Shown here: piece after piece, positions 1 through 9,097 of the stretch
Layout of the letters: each line of letters begins with the position of its first letter
How positions within the stretch are numbered: position 1 is the first letter of the stretch
Assembly (NCBI RefSeq): GCF_010499265.1
Contig: NZ_JAAGSC010000043.1
Coordinates: forward strand, 7,843-71,842
Length of the DNA: 64,000 nucleotides
Direction of reading: 5' to 3'
Source: Wenzhouxiangella limi
GTDB taxonomy: Bacteria; Pseudomonadota; Gammaproteobacteria; Xanthomonadales; Wenzhouxiangellaceae
The notes under the pieces: generated by a model
Told to the model about the DNA's origin: nothing
The model's input: the letters and a program-made list of their open reading frames with translations, nothing else
The model's database searches: none
Translations under genes and position numbers: made by a program

Positions 1-524
1 CCACCCGCGACCCATAGACATCAGTGAAATGGTGGGGCATACAGTCTTTAATGCCACCGGCACCTAGCGCTTACTGCCAAGCGGCCGAGTTCCATGAGTA
101 CAGTGAGAATAGGACGTTTAACGATCCCGCCCCAACAACTTACAACTGAACGTATCCGATCGGATTTTTACGAAAAACTTTGAAATCTCGCGCTGGATTT
201 GCTAGCTTATTCCCTGTGGCGTTTTAGGGTGTGCTGGAAATCACGTTTTTTGCATGACCCTTTTCAGGCATGGTTTCCGCCCTTAAGGCAATAAGGGCGG
301 TTCGCGTTGGAAGAGCCTGCCTGACAGCAACAGTTCGTACAGGGGGACGCATGAAGAAAGCTCAGCCCACCCGGGTGATGATGATTTCTAACCGCTCGAC
401 TGATTTCAGAGCAGAGGCGCTCCGCTGCGCGTGCTTTGTCGGCGCGCCGGTGCAGGCAATGGCTCTGCATTTGGGCTGCTCTGGGGGCTGTCTTGACGAC
501 ATGTTACTCAAAGAAGGTAAGGCT
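1..524 (+). other. Gene-free leader before the delta-60 gene
   Basis: No convincing gene is seen here. The first 240 bases are AT-richer than most of the window. A weak promoter-like pair, TTGAAA at 180-185 and TAGCTT at 203-208 (17-base spacer), would give a long leader. A perfect 9-bp hairpin, CCGCCCTTA/TAAGGGCGG, lies at 277-300 with a 6-base loop, but no T-tract follows, so it is not a standard terminator. An in-frame ATG at 351 has a good AGGGGG ribosome binding site and could be an upstream start for the next gene. Confidence 0.35.
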
Positions 525-3500
525 ATGATTGCTGTGATGTTCCGTCGTCTGGTGTCTGTGATCCTGCTGTTCGGGATCTTGGCGCCCGCTTCCAGCGAGG
601 CCCAACTGCCGCTGGACCAGCCGGATCTCGATTTGCGCGCGGCAACGTCCGGGAAAGTCCTATTGGCCTTGCCGGACGGCGGCGCCATCGTCTCGCACAA
701 CGGGCGCTTCGTCGGTGGTGAGCCAGGCCATGCTTTTCTCTACCGCCTGCGACCGGACGGAACCATTGATCCGGACTGGAACGTTTCGGCCATTGGTGTT
801 TCGGATATGGCGCTCGTTGACGATGATCTTTATCTGGCCGGTTCCTTTTCTACCGTGAACGGTGTGAGTCGCCAGGGACTGGCAAGTGTGTCGCTGGCCA
901 CAGGAGCTCTGTCGAACTGGGACCCGAACAGCGGAAACTCGTCGCGGGACTTCCGCGTGCTGGAAGTGGTTGGCGACTCGGTGTATGTGGCGGGTGGCTT
1001 TACTCAGGTCGGAACTACCCCGAGCGACGGCTTTGCGAAGATTGACCGCATTACCGGGGTTGTTGATGAGGCCTTCAGCCCCGTCGTGCCCGGGTCGTTT
1101 TCGCCCATCAGGACTATGGGTAGCGATGGCGTGGCGCTGTTTATTGGCGGGAGTTTCACCGAAGTCAACGGCGATCCCCGCAGTTTTGCGGCCAAGCTCT
1201 CCTTGGACGACGGAAGCGTTGATCCGACCTGGAATCCCGATTTCAGCTCAAGCATTTCAGAACTGCACATCGATGGCGGCTGGCTCTATGCGGTTGGCTG
1301 TTTCACCCAGGTTAATGGAACGAATCGGCGGTTTGTCGCCCGTGTTGCAACGGCAGGTGCCGGCGATCTTGACGCAACGTGGGACCCTTCACCAAATCGC
1401 GGTTGCCTGCAAACTGTCTATGTGGACGACACCCACGCCTACATAAGCGGCTTCTTTGAGCAGCTCGGTGGCGTGGATGCTTTCCGGTTCGGACGCGTCG
1501 CCAAGACGGGAGCCGGGGCGATTGACGCTACCTGGGGTGTGAGTGTTGATGATCGGGTTGCGTCAATCATCACGCTACCGGGCGGTGCCGTTCTCATCGC
1601 GGGATCTTTCCATGACGTCAACGATACTTATCATCCTGGCCTCGCGCGCCTTGATCGCAATAGCGGCACACTCCTGGGGCCCGAAATTTACGTCGAAAGC
1701 AGTGGAATCGTCCAAGCTCTGGCCGCCGCGCCTGATGGCGGAGTCTACGTCGGTGGAAATTTCCACCGGCTCGTTGGAACCGGCTTGCTGCGCCGCGGTC
1801 TCCTGCGCCTGACGCCCTCGGGCGAGCTTGACGCGACCTGGGCGTCTCCGTTGGCCGGTGGCGCCAGGGTAGAGACCCTGGTCGCGGACGTCGATCACCT
1901 CTACGTCGGAGGCCGTTTTAGAACATACGATTCCACGGGCTTGAACAATCTGGTTCGCCTGTCCCATAGCGGCTTGGTCGATTCCAGTTGGACGCCTGAG
2001 CCCAACGGCACGGTGCACACCCTAGCGATCGACGAAACCAGCAATTCGCTATTTTTGGGAGGCTGGTTCGACTTCTTAGGCGGTGAAAGTAGACGCCGTC
2101 TGGCCGAGGTGGATCTGGTGACCGGTCAGCCCACAGCGTTCAATCCGGATGCCAACAGCGCCGTTTATGCGATTGCTCTAGACGGTAACGATATTTACGT
2201 CGGTGGTAGATTTACGGAAATCGGGGGCGAGCCTCGCCAGCGACTGGCCAAGTTGAGCCGCACGGGTATCGTTGACCCATCGTTTGTGGCCGACGCAGAC
2301 GATAGCGTGAGGGCTCTGCTGCCCGGGCCCGGCGGCACGCTTTACGTCGGCGGGTGGTTCTCCAATATCAGCGGCCTGGGCCGCCGGGGGCTCGTTCGTC
2401 TGCTTCGGGACTCCGGCGCGCCGGACCCGGCCTGGGACACGTTTCCAAACAGCCGTGTTTACAGTCTCAATCCTTCGACCGAAGGCTTCTACGTGGGTGG
2501 CGATTTTTTTGAAATCGGCGGCGTTGCCCGGTCGCGAGTCGCGCGCGTGTCACATCAAGGCGAGGTGGCGCCGCTTTTCGCGCCCGGTGGATTCTCTGGT
2601 CGAATTGAGGCGGCGTTAGAGCAGGGCAGCGAAGTCACCCTTGGTGGCTGGATTAACTGGTCTGAGACCGCCGCCGGCATTCGTCGCGGTCTTGCCGCGT
2701 TCCCGGTCGATGCCACGCCGGTTGCCTCGACGCTGACCATCACCTCCGCCCTGCCCGGAAACACCCAGCCCCATCAGTTCTATCGGGTGGAGGTCAACGG
2801 GGTTGGCGGGGAGGCCCCGCTTGCCAACCAGCGGGTGACGGTCGTTTGTGATTCGGGGGCTTCCTGCGCAATGACGCTGGACAGCCAGGGCAACGGCGCC
2901 TGCGAGATCGCCAGCCGCACCCCGGGCACGCGCACGCTGACCGCCAGCTACGCCGGCTCGCCATTTTTCTCCTCGGCGACCGCCACCCGGCCGCACAACG
3001 TAGCCACCATCGTTGCGACGCCGCCGGCCAACCCGGCGTTCGACCTGCGCTCGCCGGGCTTTGTCTCTGGCATGGTTCGCACCTCCGACGATAAGCTGGT
3101 GGTGGCCGGCGGCTTCAACCGCATCGGCGATCAGGCGCGCCGCGGTCTGGCGCGGCTGTTGCCGGATGGCACGGCCGATCCCGCCTTCCGCGCCGACGCG
3201 CTGGGTGGCTCGGTTCGGGCAGTGGCGCGCGATGCCTCAGACCATGTTTTTGCGGTTGGTTTCTTTGACCTTATCAACGGCGTCTTCCGGCCGCGTCTGG
3301 CCAAGCTGGATACCGAGGGCAATGTGGTGCCCGACTGGATACCAGCCCGGACAGATGTCAATAGGGACGTCGCTTACGTTGATCCCGATGGAGATCTGAT
3401 CGTCAGGGGGTTCACGTTCTTTAGCGGAGGTGTAGGGGTCACGCGGTTGCTCAAGCTCTCCGGCGCTGACGGCGAGGAGCGCGCCGGTTTTGACGTCACA

Positions 3501-5192
3501 GTGACGAGTTCAGGTTCTTTGAACGTACAAGTCGCAGGTGACGACACCCACCTCTACGTGTATGGGGTCTTTGAAGAGGTCAACGGCGTGCCCAGACGCA
3601 ACCTGGCGCGACTCAGCCTGAGCGGCGAGGTTGATCTGGACTGGAATCCGTCGCCGGATAGTTTCGTGGGGGACGTGGTGCCTGATGCTGCCGGCGGTAT
3701 TTACGTGGCCGGACAGTTCGATGAAATCGCTGGTCAGACCACGCTGAGCCGGCTCGTGCGCCTGAGTTCAAGCGGGACGCTGGTTACAGCCTTCAACCCG
3801 GCGCCGGATGGTACGGTAGACAATCTGTTCCTCGAGGGGTCCTCGCTTTATGTTGGCGGGTTCTTCGACCAGATCGGGGGACTGACGCGTGACAATGCGG
3901 CGAAGATTAATGCCACCACCGGCATCGCCGACCCGGCATTCCAAAATCCAAGTTTGGCTTTCGGTCTGTTCGAGCGTCTGGGTGATGCGCTCTGGAGTTC
4001 CAACTTCGGATTTGAAATGGGCGCGTCGGATGTGCTTTGGATGGGTGCTGTGCGCAGAGACCCAGGTACCGGCGAGTTGCTGCCCACCGCGCCGATCACC
4101 CGGCCGGCGCAAATTTATGCGCTGGCGCGGCAGCCGGATGGCGCGACGTTGATCGGCGGGTCTTTTGCCCGCTTCGGCAGCAGCCAGCGCAACCTGGTGA
4201 GGGTTTCGGCAGAAGGTCAGTACGACACGGCTTTCTCGCCTGCGCTTGATGAGGATAATTCGGTTCGAGCGCTTGCCGTGCGCGGAAATGGCGATATCTA
4301 CGCAGGTGGCCTTGGGGGTCTGAGCAAGGTGGGGGTGGACGGCAGTATAGATTCAGCCTTCATCAGTCCGAATGACTGGGTGCTGGCCTTGGCCGATGCC
4401 GGCGATGGACTGATCGCGGGCGGATGGTTCACGGAAGTCGGTCCATCCGCAACTCCGCGCAACCGCATCGCCAAGCTGGACTACGACACAGGTGCAGCGA
4501 TTGCCGGATGGGATCCTGATTCGAACGGAACGGTGGAGGCGATAGCCATCGGACCCGATGACGCGGTGTACCTGGGCGGCAGTTTTACGGAGATCGGCGG
4601 TGAATCTCGTCAACGCCTGGCCAAGCTGAGCGTTGATGGCAGCCTGAATGGTAATTGGCAGCCCCAGGCCAGTTCGACTGTTCGCGCCCTGCTGGTTGAC
4701 GGCCCCGACGTTTACGTTGGCGGCTTTTTCTTCAGAATCGACGGTATCATCCGGCGCGGGATCGCCAGACTCGCTGCAGCCGATGGTGCCCTGGCCGATT
4801 GGGCGCCGGGCGATCCCAACTCCTTTGCATCGGTCTACGCGCTGACCCGGGCCCAAGACGGCGATATTCTGGTCGGCGGTTCCTTCCGAAGAATGGGCGG
4901 GGCCTTCCGCAGCAACGCGGCTAAGATCGATCCCGTATCCGGCATCGCCGACCCGCTCTGGAACCCCAGTCTGGATGGTCCTGTATTCGCCATTCTCGCC
5001 GGCTACGGCAACACGCCGGCTTCGTTCCGTCAGGAACAGATCGAGCAGAACATCGCCATCGGCGGCTCATTCGAGTTCCAGGGGGCGGCGCCAATGCCGG
5101 GCTTCGTCGCGGTGCCGAGGGAGGGCAGGCCGACAACCGACGGCATATTCTGCGACCGCTTTGAGGCCACGGCCTGCGTGCCGGTGCCCTGA
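525..5192 (+). CDS. Secreted delta-60 repeat (beta-propeller-like) protein
   Basis: About 1,555 residues, exported by a Sec signal peptide (hydrophobic LVSVILLFGILAPAS, cleavage near SSEAQ). Two blocks of delta-60-type repeats follow, roughly residues 64-725 and 840-1530. Each repeat has a YVGG.F..I.G..R..LA.L core followed by a DP.W/F turn. A bacterial Ig-like domain lies between the blocks at about 735-828. The copies near nt 2190-2270 and 4560-4640 are almost the same, which suggests internal duplication. The C-terminus carries IFCDRFE (1541-1547), like the IFQDSFK end of the next protein. I chose ATG 525 because it directly precedes the signal peptide and has AAGAAGG upstream. ATG 351 with a stronger Shine-Dalgarno would add 58 residues before the signal peptide. 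Family assignment is firm; the biological role (surface or extracellular binding?) is unknown. Confidence 0.85.
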   Translation: MIAVMFRRLVSVILLFGILAPASSEAQLPLDQPDLDLRAATSGKVLLALPDGGAIVSHNGRFVGGEPGHAFLYRLRPDGTIDPDWNVSAIGVSDMALVDDDLYLAGSFSTVNGVSRQGLASVSLATGALSNWDPNSGNSSRDFRVLEVVGDSVYVAGGFTQVGTTPSDGFAKIDRITGVVDEAFSPVVPGSFSPIRTMGSDGVALFIGGSFTEVNGDPRSFAAKLSLDDGSVDPTWNPDFSSSISELHIDGGWLYAVGCFTQVNGTNRRFVARVATAGAGDLDATWDPSPNRGCLQTVYVDDTHAYISGFFEQLGGVDAFRFGRVAKTGAGAIDATWGVSVDDRVASIITLPGGAVLIAGSFHDVNDTYHPGLARLDRNSGTLLGPEIYVESSGIVQALAAAPDGGVYVGGNFHRLVGTGLLRRGLLRLTPSGELDATWASPLAGGARVETLVADVDHLYVGGRFRTYDSTGLNNLVRLSHSGLVDSSWTPEPNGTVHTLAIDETSNSLFLGGWFDFLGGESRRRLAEVDLVTGQPTAFNPDANSAVYAIALDGNDIYVGGRFTEIGGEPRQRLAKLSRTGIVDPSFVADADDSVRALLPGPGGTLYVGGWFSNISGLGRRGLVRLLRDSGAPDPAWDTFPNSRVYSLNPSTEGFYVGGDFFEIGGVARSRVARVSHQGEVAPLFAPGGFSGRIEAALEQGSEVTLGGWINWSETAAGIRRGLAAFPVDATPVASTLTITSALPGNTQPHQFYRVEVNGVGGEAPLANQRVTVVCDSGASCAMTLDSQGNGACEIASRTPGTRTLTASYAGSPFFSSATATRPHNVATIVATPPANPAFDLRSPGFVSGMVRTSDDKLVVAGGFNRIGDQARRGLARLLPDGTADPAFRADALGGSVRAVARDASDHVFAVGFFDLINGVFRPRLAKLDTEGNVVPDWIPARTDVNRDVAYVDPDGDLIVRGFTFFSGGVGVTRLLKLSGADGEERAGFDVTVTSSGSLNVQVAGDDTHLYVYGVFEEVNGVPRRNLARLSLSGEVDLDWNPSPDSFVGDVVPDAAGGIYVAGQFDEIAGQTTLSRLVRLSSSGTLVTAFNPAPDGTVDNLFLEGSSLYVGGFFDQIGGLTRDNAAKINATTGIADPAFQNPSLAFGLFERLGDALWSSNFGFEMGASDVLWMGAVRRDPGTGELLPTAPITRPAQIYALARQPDGATLIGGSFARFGSSQRNLVRVSAEGQYDTAFSPALDEDNSVRALAVRGNGDIYAGGLGGLSKVGVDGSIDSAFISPNDWVLALADAGDGLIAGGWFTEVGPSATPRNRIAKLDYDTGAAIAGWDPDSNGTVEAIAIGPDDAVYLGGSFTEIGGESRQRLAKLSVDGSLNGNWQPQASSTVRALLVDGPDVYVGGFFFRIDGIIRRGIARLAAADGALADWAPGDPNSFASVYALTRAQDGDILVGGSFRRMGGAFRSNAAKIDPVSGIADPLWNPSLDGPVFAILAGYGNTPASFRQEQIEQNIAIGGSFEFQGAAPMPGFVAVPREGRPTTDGIFCDRFEATACVPVP

Positions 5193-5277
5193 GCGTATTG
5201 AGTTTTTGATCCTGAACCGGCAAGCGGGCTCTGGAGCGCTCGCCAACAGCTACAGTTCGATAGGAAATGAGGTCCTC

Positions 5278-8200
5278 ATGCGAAAGAAGAATGAAGCGCT
5301 CTCGTGTGTGATTGGCAGGATTGTTCTTGGCCTTTTGCTATGTGTCTTTGCGTTGCCTGCTGCTGCCAGCGATTTAAGCGACGGGCGGCAAGGAATCGAA
5401 TCCGGTGGTGCATTGCTGATTCACATCGAGAGGACACCGGAAGGGCAGTTCTTGATAAAAGACGCCACCGAGGTTTCAAGGTATGTCAACCGACATCGAT
5501 CCGGCGCTCCGTCTGAATGGCAAGTCATCATTGATGATGCCGAAGGTAAAGTTCTATGGAGCTCACCGATCGCATCACCGCTATTGCCCCATGTGCCGCG
5601 CAGCGAAGCAGGGACAAGGGAGTTTGCTCTTCTGATCCCCCAGCGCTATAAATTCGGCAATGTCCGACTATTAGATGAATATGACCGTGTTGTTTTCGAG
5701 TTTCCTATCACTGAAACTCTCGTCAACTTGGCGAAGTTGTCGGGAAATGCTTTGAGGGCTGAAGTGCAGACGATGCGAAACGCACCCCGATCGATGGAGA
5801 TTAGGGATCAAAAGACAGAAAGCCAGAGTCGATCAACTATTTCTGCCCAGATTGGCTACGAGTTAGGAGAGCTTCGCACCACTCATGAGGTGGGGAGTAA
5901 ACCGACCAACCCTGGATTGTGGCAAGGTACGGGTGAGCTGCCGCATGACTGGTTGGAGCGGAGCGTCAATCCGGAGTTAGCGGCTGGAGATTTCCGGCAC
6001 GATATTCACCATCAGGATATCGATACCTCGAAGTCTGTCCTGAAGTATTTCGGGGAGTCTCGCATTTCTTACACGGATTTAAATGAAATCGAGCTCAGCC
6101 GCAATCTCGAACTTCAAAGACTACGTCGGGGCGGGCAAGGTGGATTGGAAGAAAAAGATCAAACCGATGTGTCAGTCGGCCGACCGCTCAAAGATCCGAT
6201 GTCCTCAACACAACAGTCGAAAACAGCATTATTAACGGGCGATATTGAGTTGTCCGATAATGGTGACTTAAGCACTGGCTTCTGGATCAGGGTAAGGGAT
6301 GGTAATGGCACTTTTGACCATGTCTGGGTTGATATCGATGGTGGTTTTCAGGTAGAGCTTCCAATCAATCGACAGTTTGAGTTGGTGGTCACGCCACCGG
6401 TGCCTTACCTTCATGCAACCTTCCCGATAAAGATCAGCGAAAACGTCACACGGACTTACACACTGGACGCTGGAAAGGTGCTATCGGGGTCAGTCAGCAC
6501 TGCCAGCGGAGAGGCGTTTACTGAGGATTTCTGGGTTTATTTATATCTCGATGATCGGTTCCTTTCGTCTCATCGGGTACAGTCAAGCCAGTTTGAAATA
6601 GCGCTTGAATCGGGAGTTGAGTATCGGCTTGATTTTCTTCCTCCCGTGCCGTACCTGCCTTCGTCGGAGTCTTTATCCATATCACAAAATACAGCACGAA
6701 GCTTCGAGGTTGAACGAGGCGTTGTTTTGGATGGAAAAATAATAACCAGTGATGGGGCCAACTTCGAAGATGGGTTCTGGATTACCGTGTATCGAGGGTC
6801 AGGCTATGATTTTTACACCTCTGCTCGCGCTGATATTGACGGAAACTTCAGTATCGCTCTAGAGGCCGCAACGATTTATCGCTTAGCTATTAGACCTCCA
6901 GTGCCCTATCTTGAGATGTCAAAGCAGGTCCGAATTGACAGTGATACGTCTCTCGTTTTCGAAGCCTTGCGTGCGGTAGTCGCCAGCGTCGGTGTATTCA
7001 ATGAGTCCGGTCAGCCAATACAAGCGAAGGAGATTCGTGTTTCTCAAGAAGATCGTTCAGAACGTTTCCTTCCCGAGGATGTCGGGCGATTCCCTGTCTT
7101 GCTTGAACCACAGTTGGCTTCCACGATTTCAGTCTCACCTTTTGATGGCCAGAGTTTAATGGTCCGGAACATTGCGCTGGAGCCTAAAGTGTCAGATTTT
7201 GATCTCGATATCTCTCTTGCGCAGGGCGGGCGCCTTTCCGGTGTTGTTCGCGACATAGACGGCGAACCAATCGGGGTCGCGGAAGTGCTGCTGAAAAAAG
7301 ACGGGGAATTTTTCAAATCAACTGAGACTCTTCGCGATGGCAGTTACGAGTTATTGCTGCCCTACGGCGAGTACGAAATTAGTGCCTCCATTTCTGCGGA
7401 GCGAAGTTATTCGCCGGACCGGCCGGCGGCTATAGGTAGGATTGACCCCAAAAGTATTTTGATTGATTCCCCCGAGCAGGTTTCCGACCTCAGTTTAAGA
7501 GGGCCTATGCATCAACTCACCCTTGAGCGATTCAGGCCAGGTACTGAGTTCATGCGTGCTCGGTTGAGCTTGCGCCAAGATGGTGAGCGAGAAGGTCATC
7601 TCTATTCTTGGTCGGGAGAAGAGATCAGCGTAATGGAAGGGCGATATGACTTGACGCTAGATTACCCGGGCTTTCAAAGTGTGACGCTAAAAGACGTCTT
7701 GATTTCTGGAGACCAATCCCTTGATTTTGCCGACTACTTCGTAGGTCCCCAAACTCTGTGGAGAGGCATACTCCGAGACGCCGACGGCCGTCCACTACCT
7801 GATGTAGAAATTACGGTATATGACAAAGCCCAGTGGATAAGAGCATACATCCAGACGGATACGTCGGGCGCATTCGCTCTTCCGCTGGGGGCAGGGCTAT
7901 TTGCAGAGGTTTCTGGCGGACCTGGATTTCCCTTCGAAGGCAACGTCATTAAGAAACTTGTTGATTTGGACGGTCTTGTCGCGCGAACAGGTGATATTTA
8001 CCTTGATTCGGTGGAGTTCGCTGGGGAGGTGCTCTCCCAGGGAGAACCTGCGCGTGTCTTCGGCACACGCAGGATCGAAAATGGGTTCAATATTCTTTTT
8101 CTGGGTGATGGCTATACCACCGTACGCGAGACATTTACAGACCTCAACGACAATGGCATTTGGGACGGGGTTCTTTTCGTTGACACCAACAGTAACGGTG

Positions 8201-9072
8201 TTTGGGATCGTGGTGAGCCAGTTGCCGTTTACGGTGAAGCTGGCTTTGACTGGGAGTCAGATGAGGGGACGGACTTGTCAGCGCGCAACGAACCTTTTGA
8301 TGATCTGAATGGAGATGGGTTTCCGAACTTCAATGATCAGCAAGTGTTCGTCGTTAACATACAGAATTTTATGCGAGCACTTCTCGGATCCCATGTATGG
8401 AGTGAGAACCCAGAAATTTTCAACGCTTTTGGTCTTTTCACGCCGTCGTTGGAATCTGGTACTGGGATCATTGATGATAGTGGTCAGCAGGTGATTAGCA
8501 GGGACACCTATTTTTCATCAAACATGACGTTTCCGCGGCGAACACTGAGTATAGATTATACAAAAGCACGAGCCTTGGCGACTGAGGTGCTTCCGGAGTA
8601 TGATCTCATTGTGGTTTTGCTTAACCAGCCAGTTCCAATGGGGCGTGCCAATTCGTTTATCGTATATTACGGTGGAATGAAGGCAGGTAGCCCGGTTTCA
8701 CGGGTTCCACACCATGAGATGGGTCATGCATTTTCATTTCTTGCAGATGAGTATCAGGAGTTTCCTCGCTCCTATGAGGGCGCCGAGCCTCAAGCTTTGA
8801 ATGTCACGACCTTCTCTTCAAGTACTGCGATTCCCTGGGCAAGTTTTCTTGATGATGATATTGTCTTGCCGACTCCTAGAAAATCTAAGGGTATGGGGCT
8901 CTTTACAGGAGGCCTTTACCATCAGGGCGGTGTTTTTCGCCCTTCTGAGCAATCCACGATGAGAAACAATACACCAAAGTTCAATTCAATTTCTGAGAAG
9001 GCGACGAGAGATATATTGAGGGAAAACTTGGGCATTCTTGAGGATGAGATATTCCAGGACAGCTTTAAGTAG
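5278..9072 (+). CDS. Secreted M64-type metallopeptidase with repeat domains
   Basis: About 1,264 residues with a signal peptide (IVLGLLLCVFALPAAAS). Residues 321-565 hold three tandem repeats of 82-85 residues, each containing PPVPYL (starting 373, 455 and 540). Two carboxypeptidase-regulatory-like beta-sandwich segments begin near 652 and 827. The C-terminal third resembles the IgA-peptidase M64 family: NILFLGDGYT at 938-947 and the zinc motif HEMGH at 1146-1150, followed by LADEY. Three Asp/Asn-rich loops of DxNxDG type (near 955, 969 and 1009) are inserted between these motifs and could bind calcium. The protein ends in IFQDSFK. The ATG has GAGG upstream, and the gene follows the delta-60 gene by 85 bases. 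Its codons are noticeably AT-richer than those of its neighbours, which hints at transfer. Peptidase activity is inferred; the substrate is unknown. Confidence 0.85.
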   Translation: MRKKNEALSCVIGRIVLGLLLCVFALPAAASDLSDGRQGIESGGALLIHIERTPEGQFLIKDATEVSRYVNRHRSGAPSEWQVIIDDAEGKVLWSSPIASPLLPHVPRSEAGTREFALLIPQRYKFGNVRLLDEYDRVVFEFPITETLVNLAKLSGNALRAEVQTMRNAPRSMEIRDQKTESQSRSTISAQIGYELGELRTTHEVGSKPTNPGLWQGTGELPHDWLERSVNPELAAGDFRHDIHHQDIDTSKSVLKYFGESRISYTDLNEIELSRNLELQRLRRGGQGGLEEKDQTDVSVGRPLKDPMSSTQQSKTALLTGDIELSDNGDLSTGFWIRVRDGNGTFDHVWVDIDGGFQVELPINRQFELVVTPPVPYLHATFPIKISENVTRTYTLDAGKVLSGSVSTASGEAFTEDFWVYLYLDDRFLSSHRVQSSQFEIALESGVEYRLDFLPPVPYLPSSESLSISQNTARSFEVERGVVLDGKIITSDGANFEDGFWITVYRGSGYDFYTSARADIDGNFSIALEAATIYRLAIRPPVPYLEMSKQVRIDSDTSLVFEALRAVVASVGVFNESGQPIQAKEIRVSQEDRSERFLPEDVGRFPVLLEPQLASTISVSPFDGQSLMVRNIALEPKVSDFDLDISLAQGGRLSGVVRDIDGEPIGVAEVLLKKDGEFFKSTETLRDGSYELLLPYGEYEISASISAERSYSPDRPAAIGRIDPKSILIDSPEQVSDLSLRGPMHQLTLERFRPGTEFMRARLSLRQDGEREGHLYSWSGEEISVMEGRYDLTLDYPGFQSVTLKDVLISGDQSLDFADYFVGPQTLWRGILRDADGRPLPDVEITVYDKAQWIRAYIQTDTSGAFALPLGAGLFAEVSGGPGFPFEGNVIKKLVDLDGLVARTGDIYLDSVEFAGEVLSQGEPARVFGTRRIENGFNILFLGDGYTTVRETFTDLNDNGIWDGVLFVDTNSNGVWDRGEPVAVYGEAGFDWESDEGTDLSARNEPFDDLNGDGFPNFNDQQVFVVNIQNFMRALLGSHVWSENPEIFNAFGLFTPSLESGTGIIDDSGQQVISRDTYFSSNMTFPRRTLSIDYTKARALATEVLPEYDLIVVLLNQPVPMGRANSFIVYYGGMKAGSPVSRVPHHEMGHAFSFLADEYQEFPRSYEGAEPQALNVTTFSSSTAIPWASFLDDDIVLPTPRKSKGMGLFTGGLYHQGGVFRPSEQSTMRNNTPKFNSISEKATRDILRENLGILEDEIFQDSFK

Positions 9073-9097
9073 TGTTTTTCAAGGCGGTATCAGCTGT

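Noticed and set aside
330-380. Similarity to the c-di-GMP-I (GEMM) riboswitch core (GGGGGACGCA...AAAGC) in the leader of the delta-60 gene
   Set aside because: The 5' half (CACGCA...GCAAACC) and the tetraloop receptor part are not present; only a short stretch looks alike.
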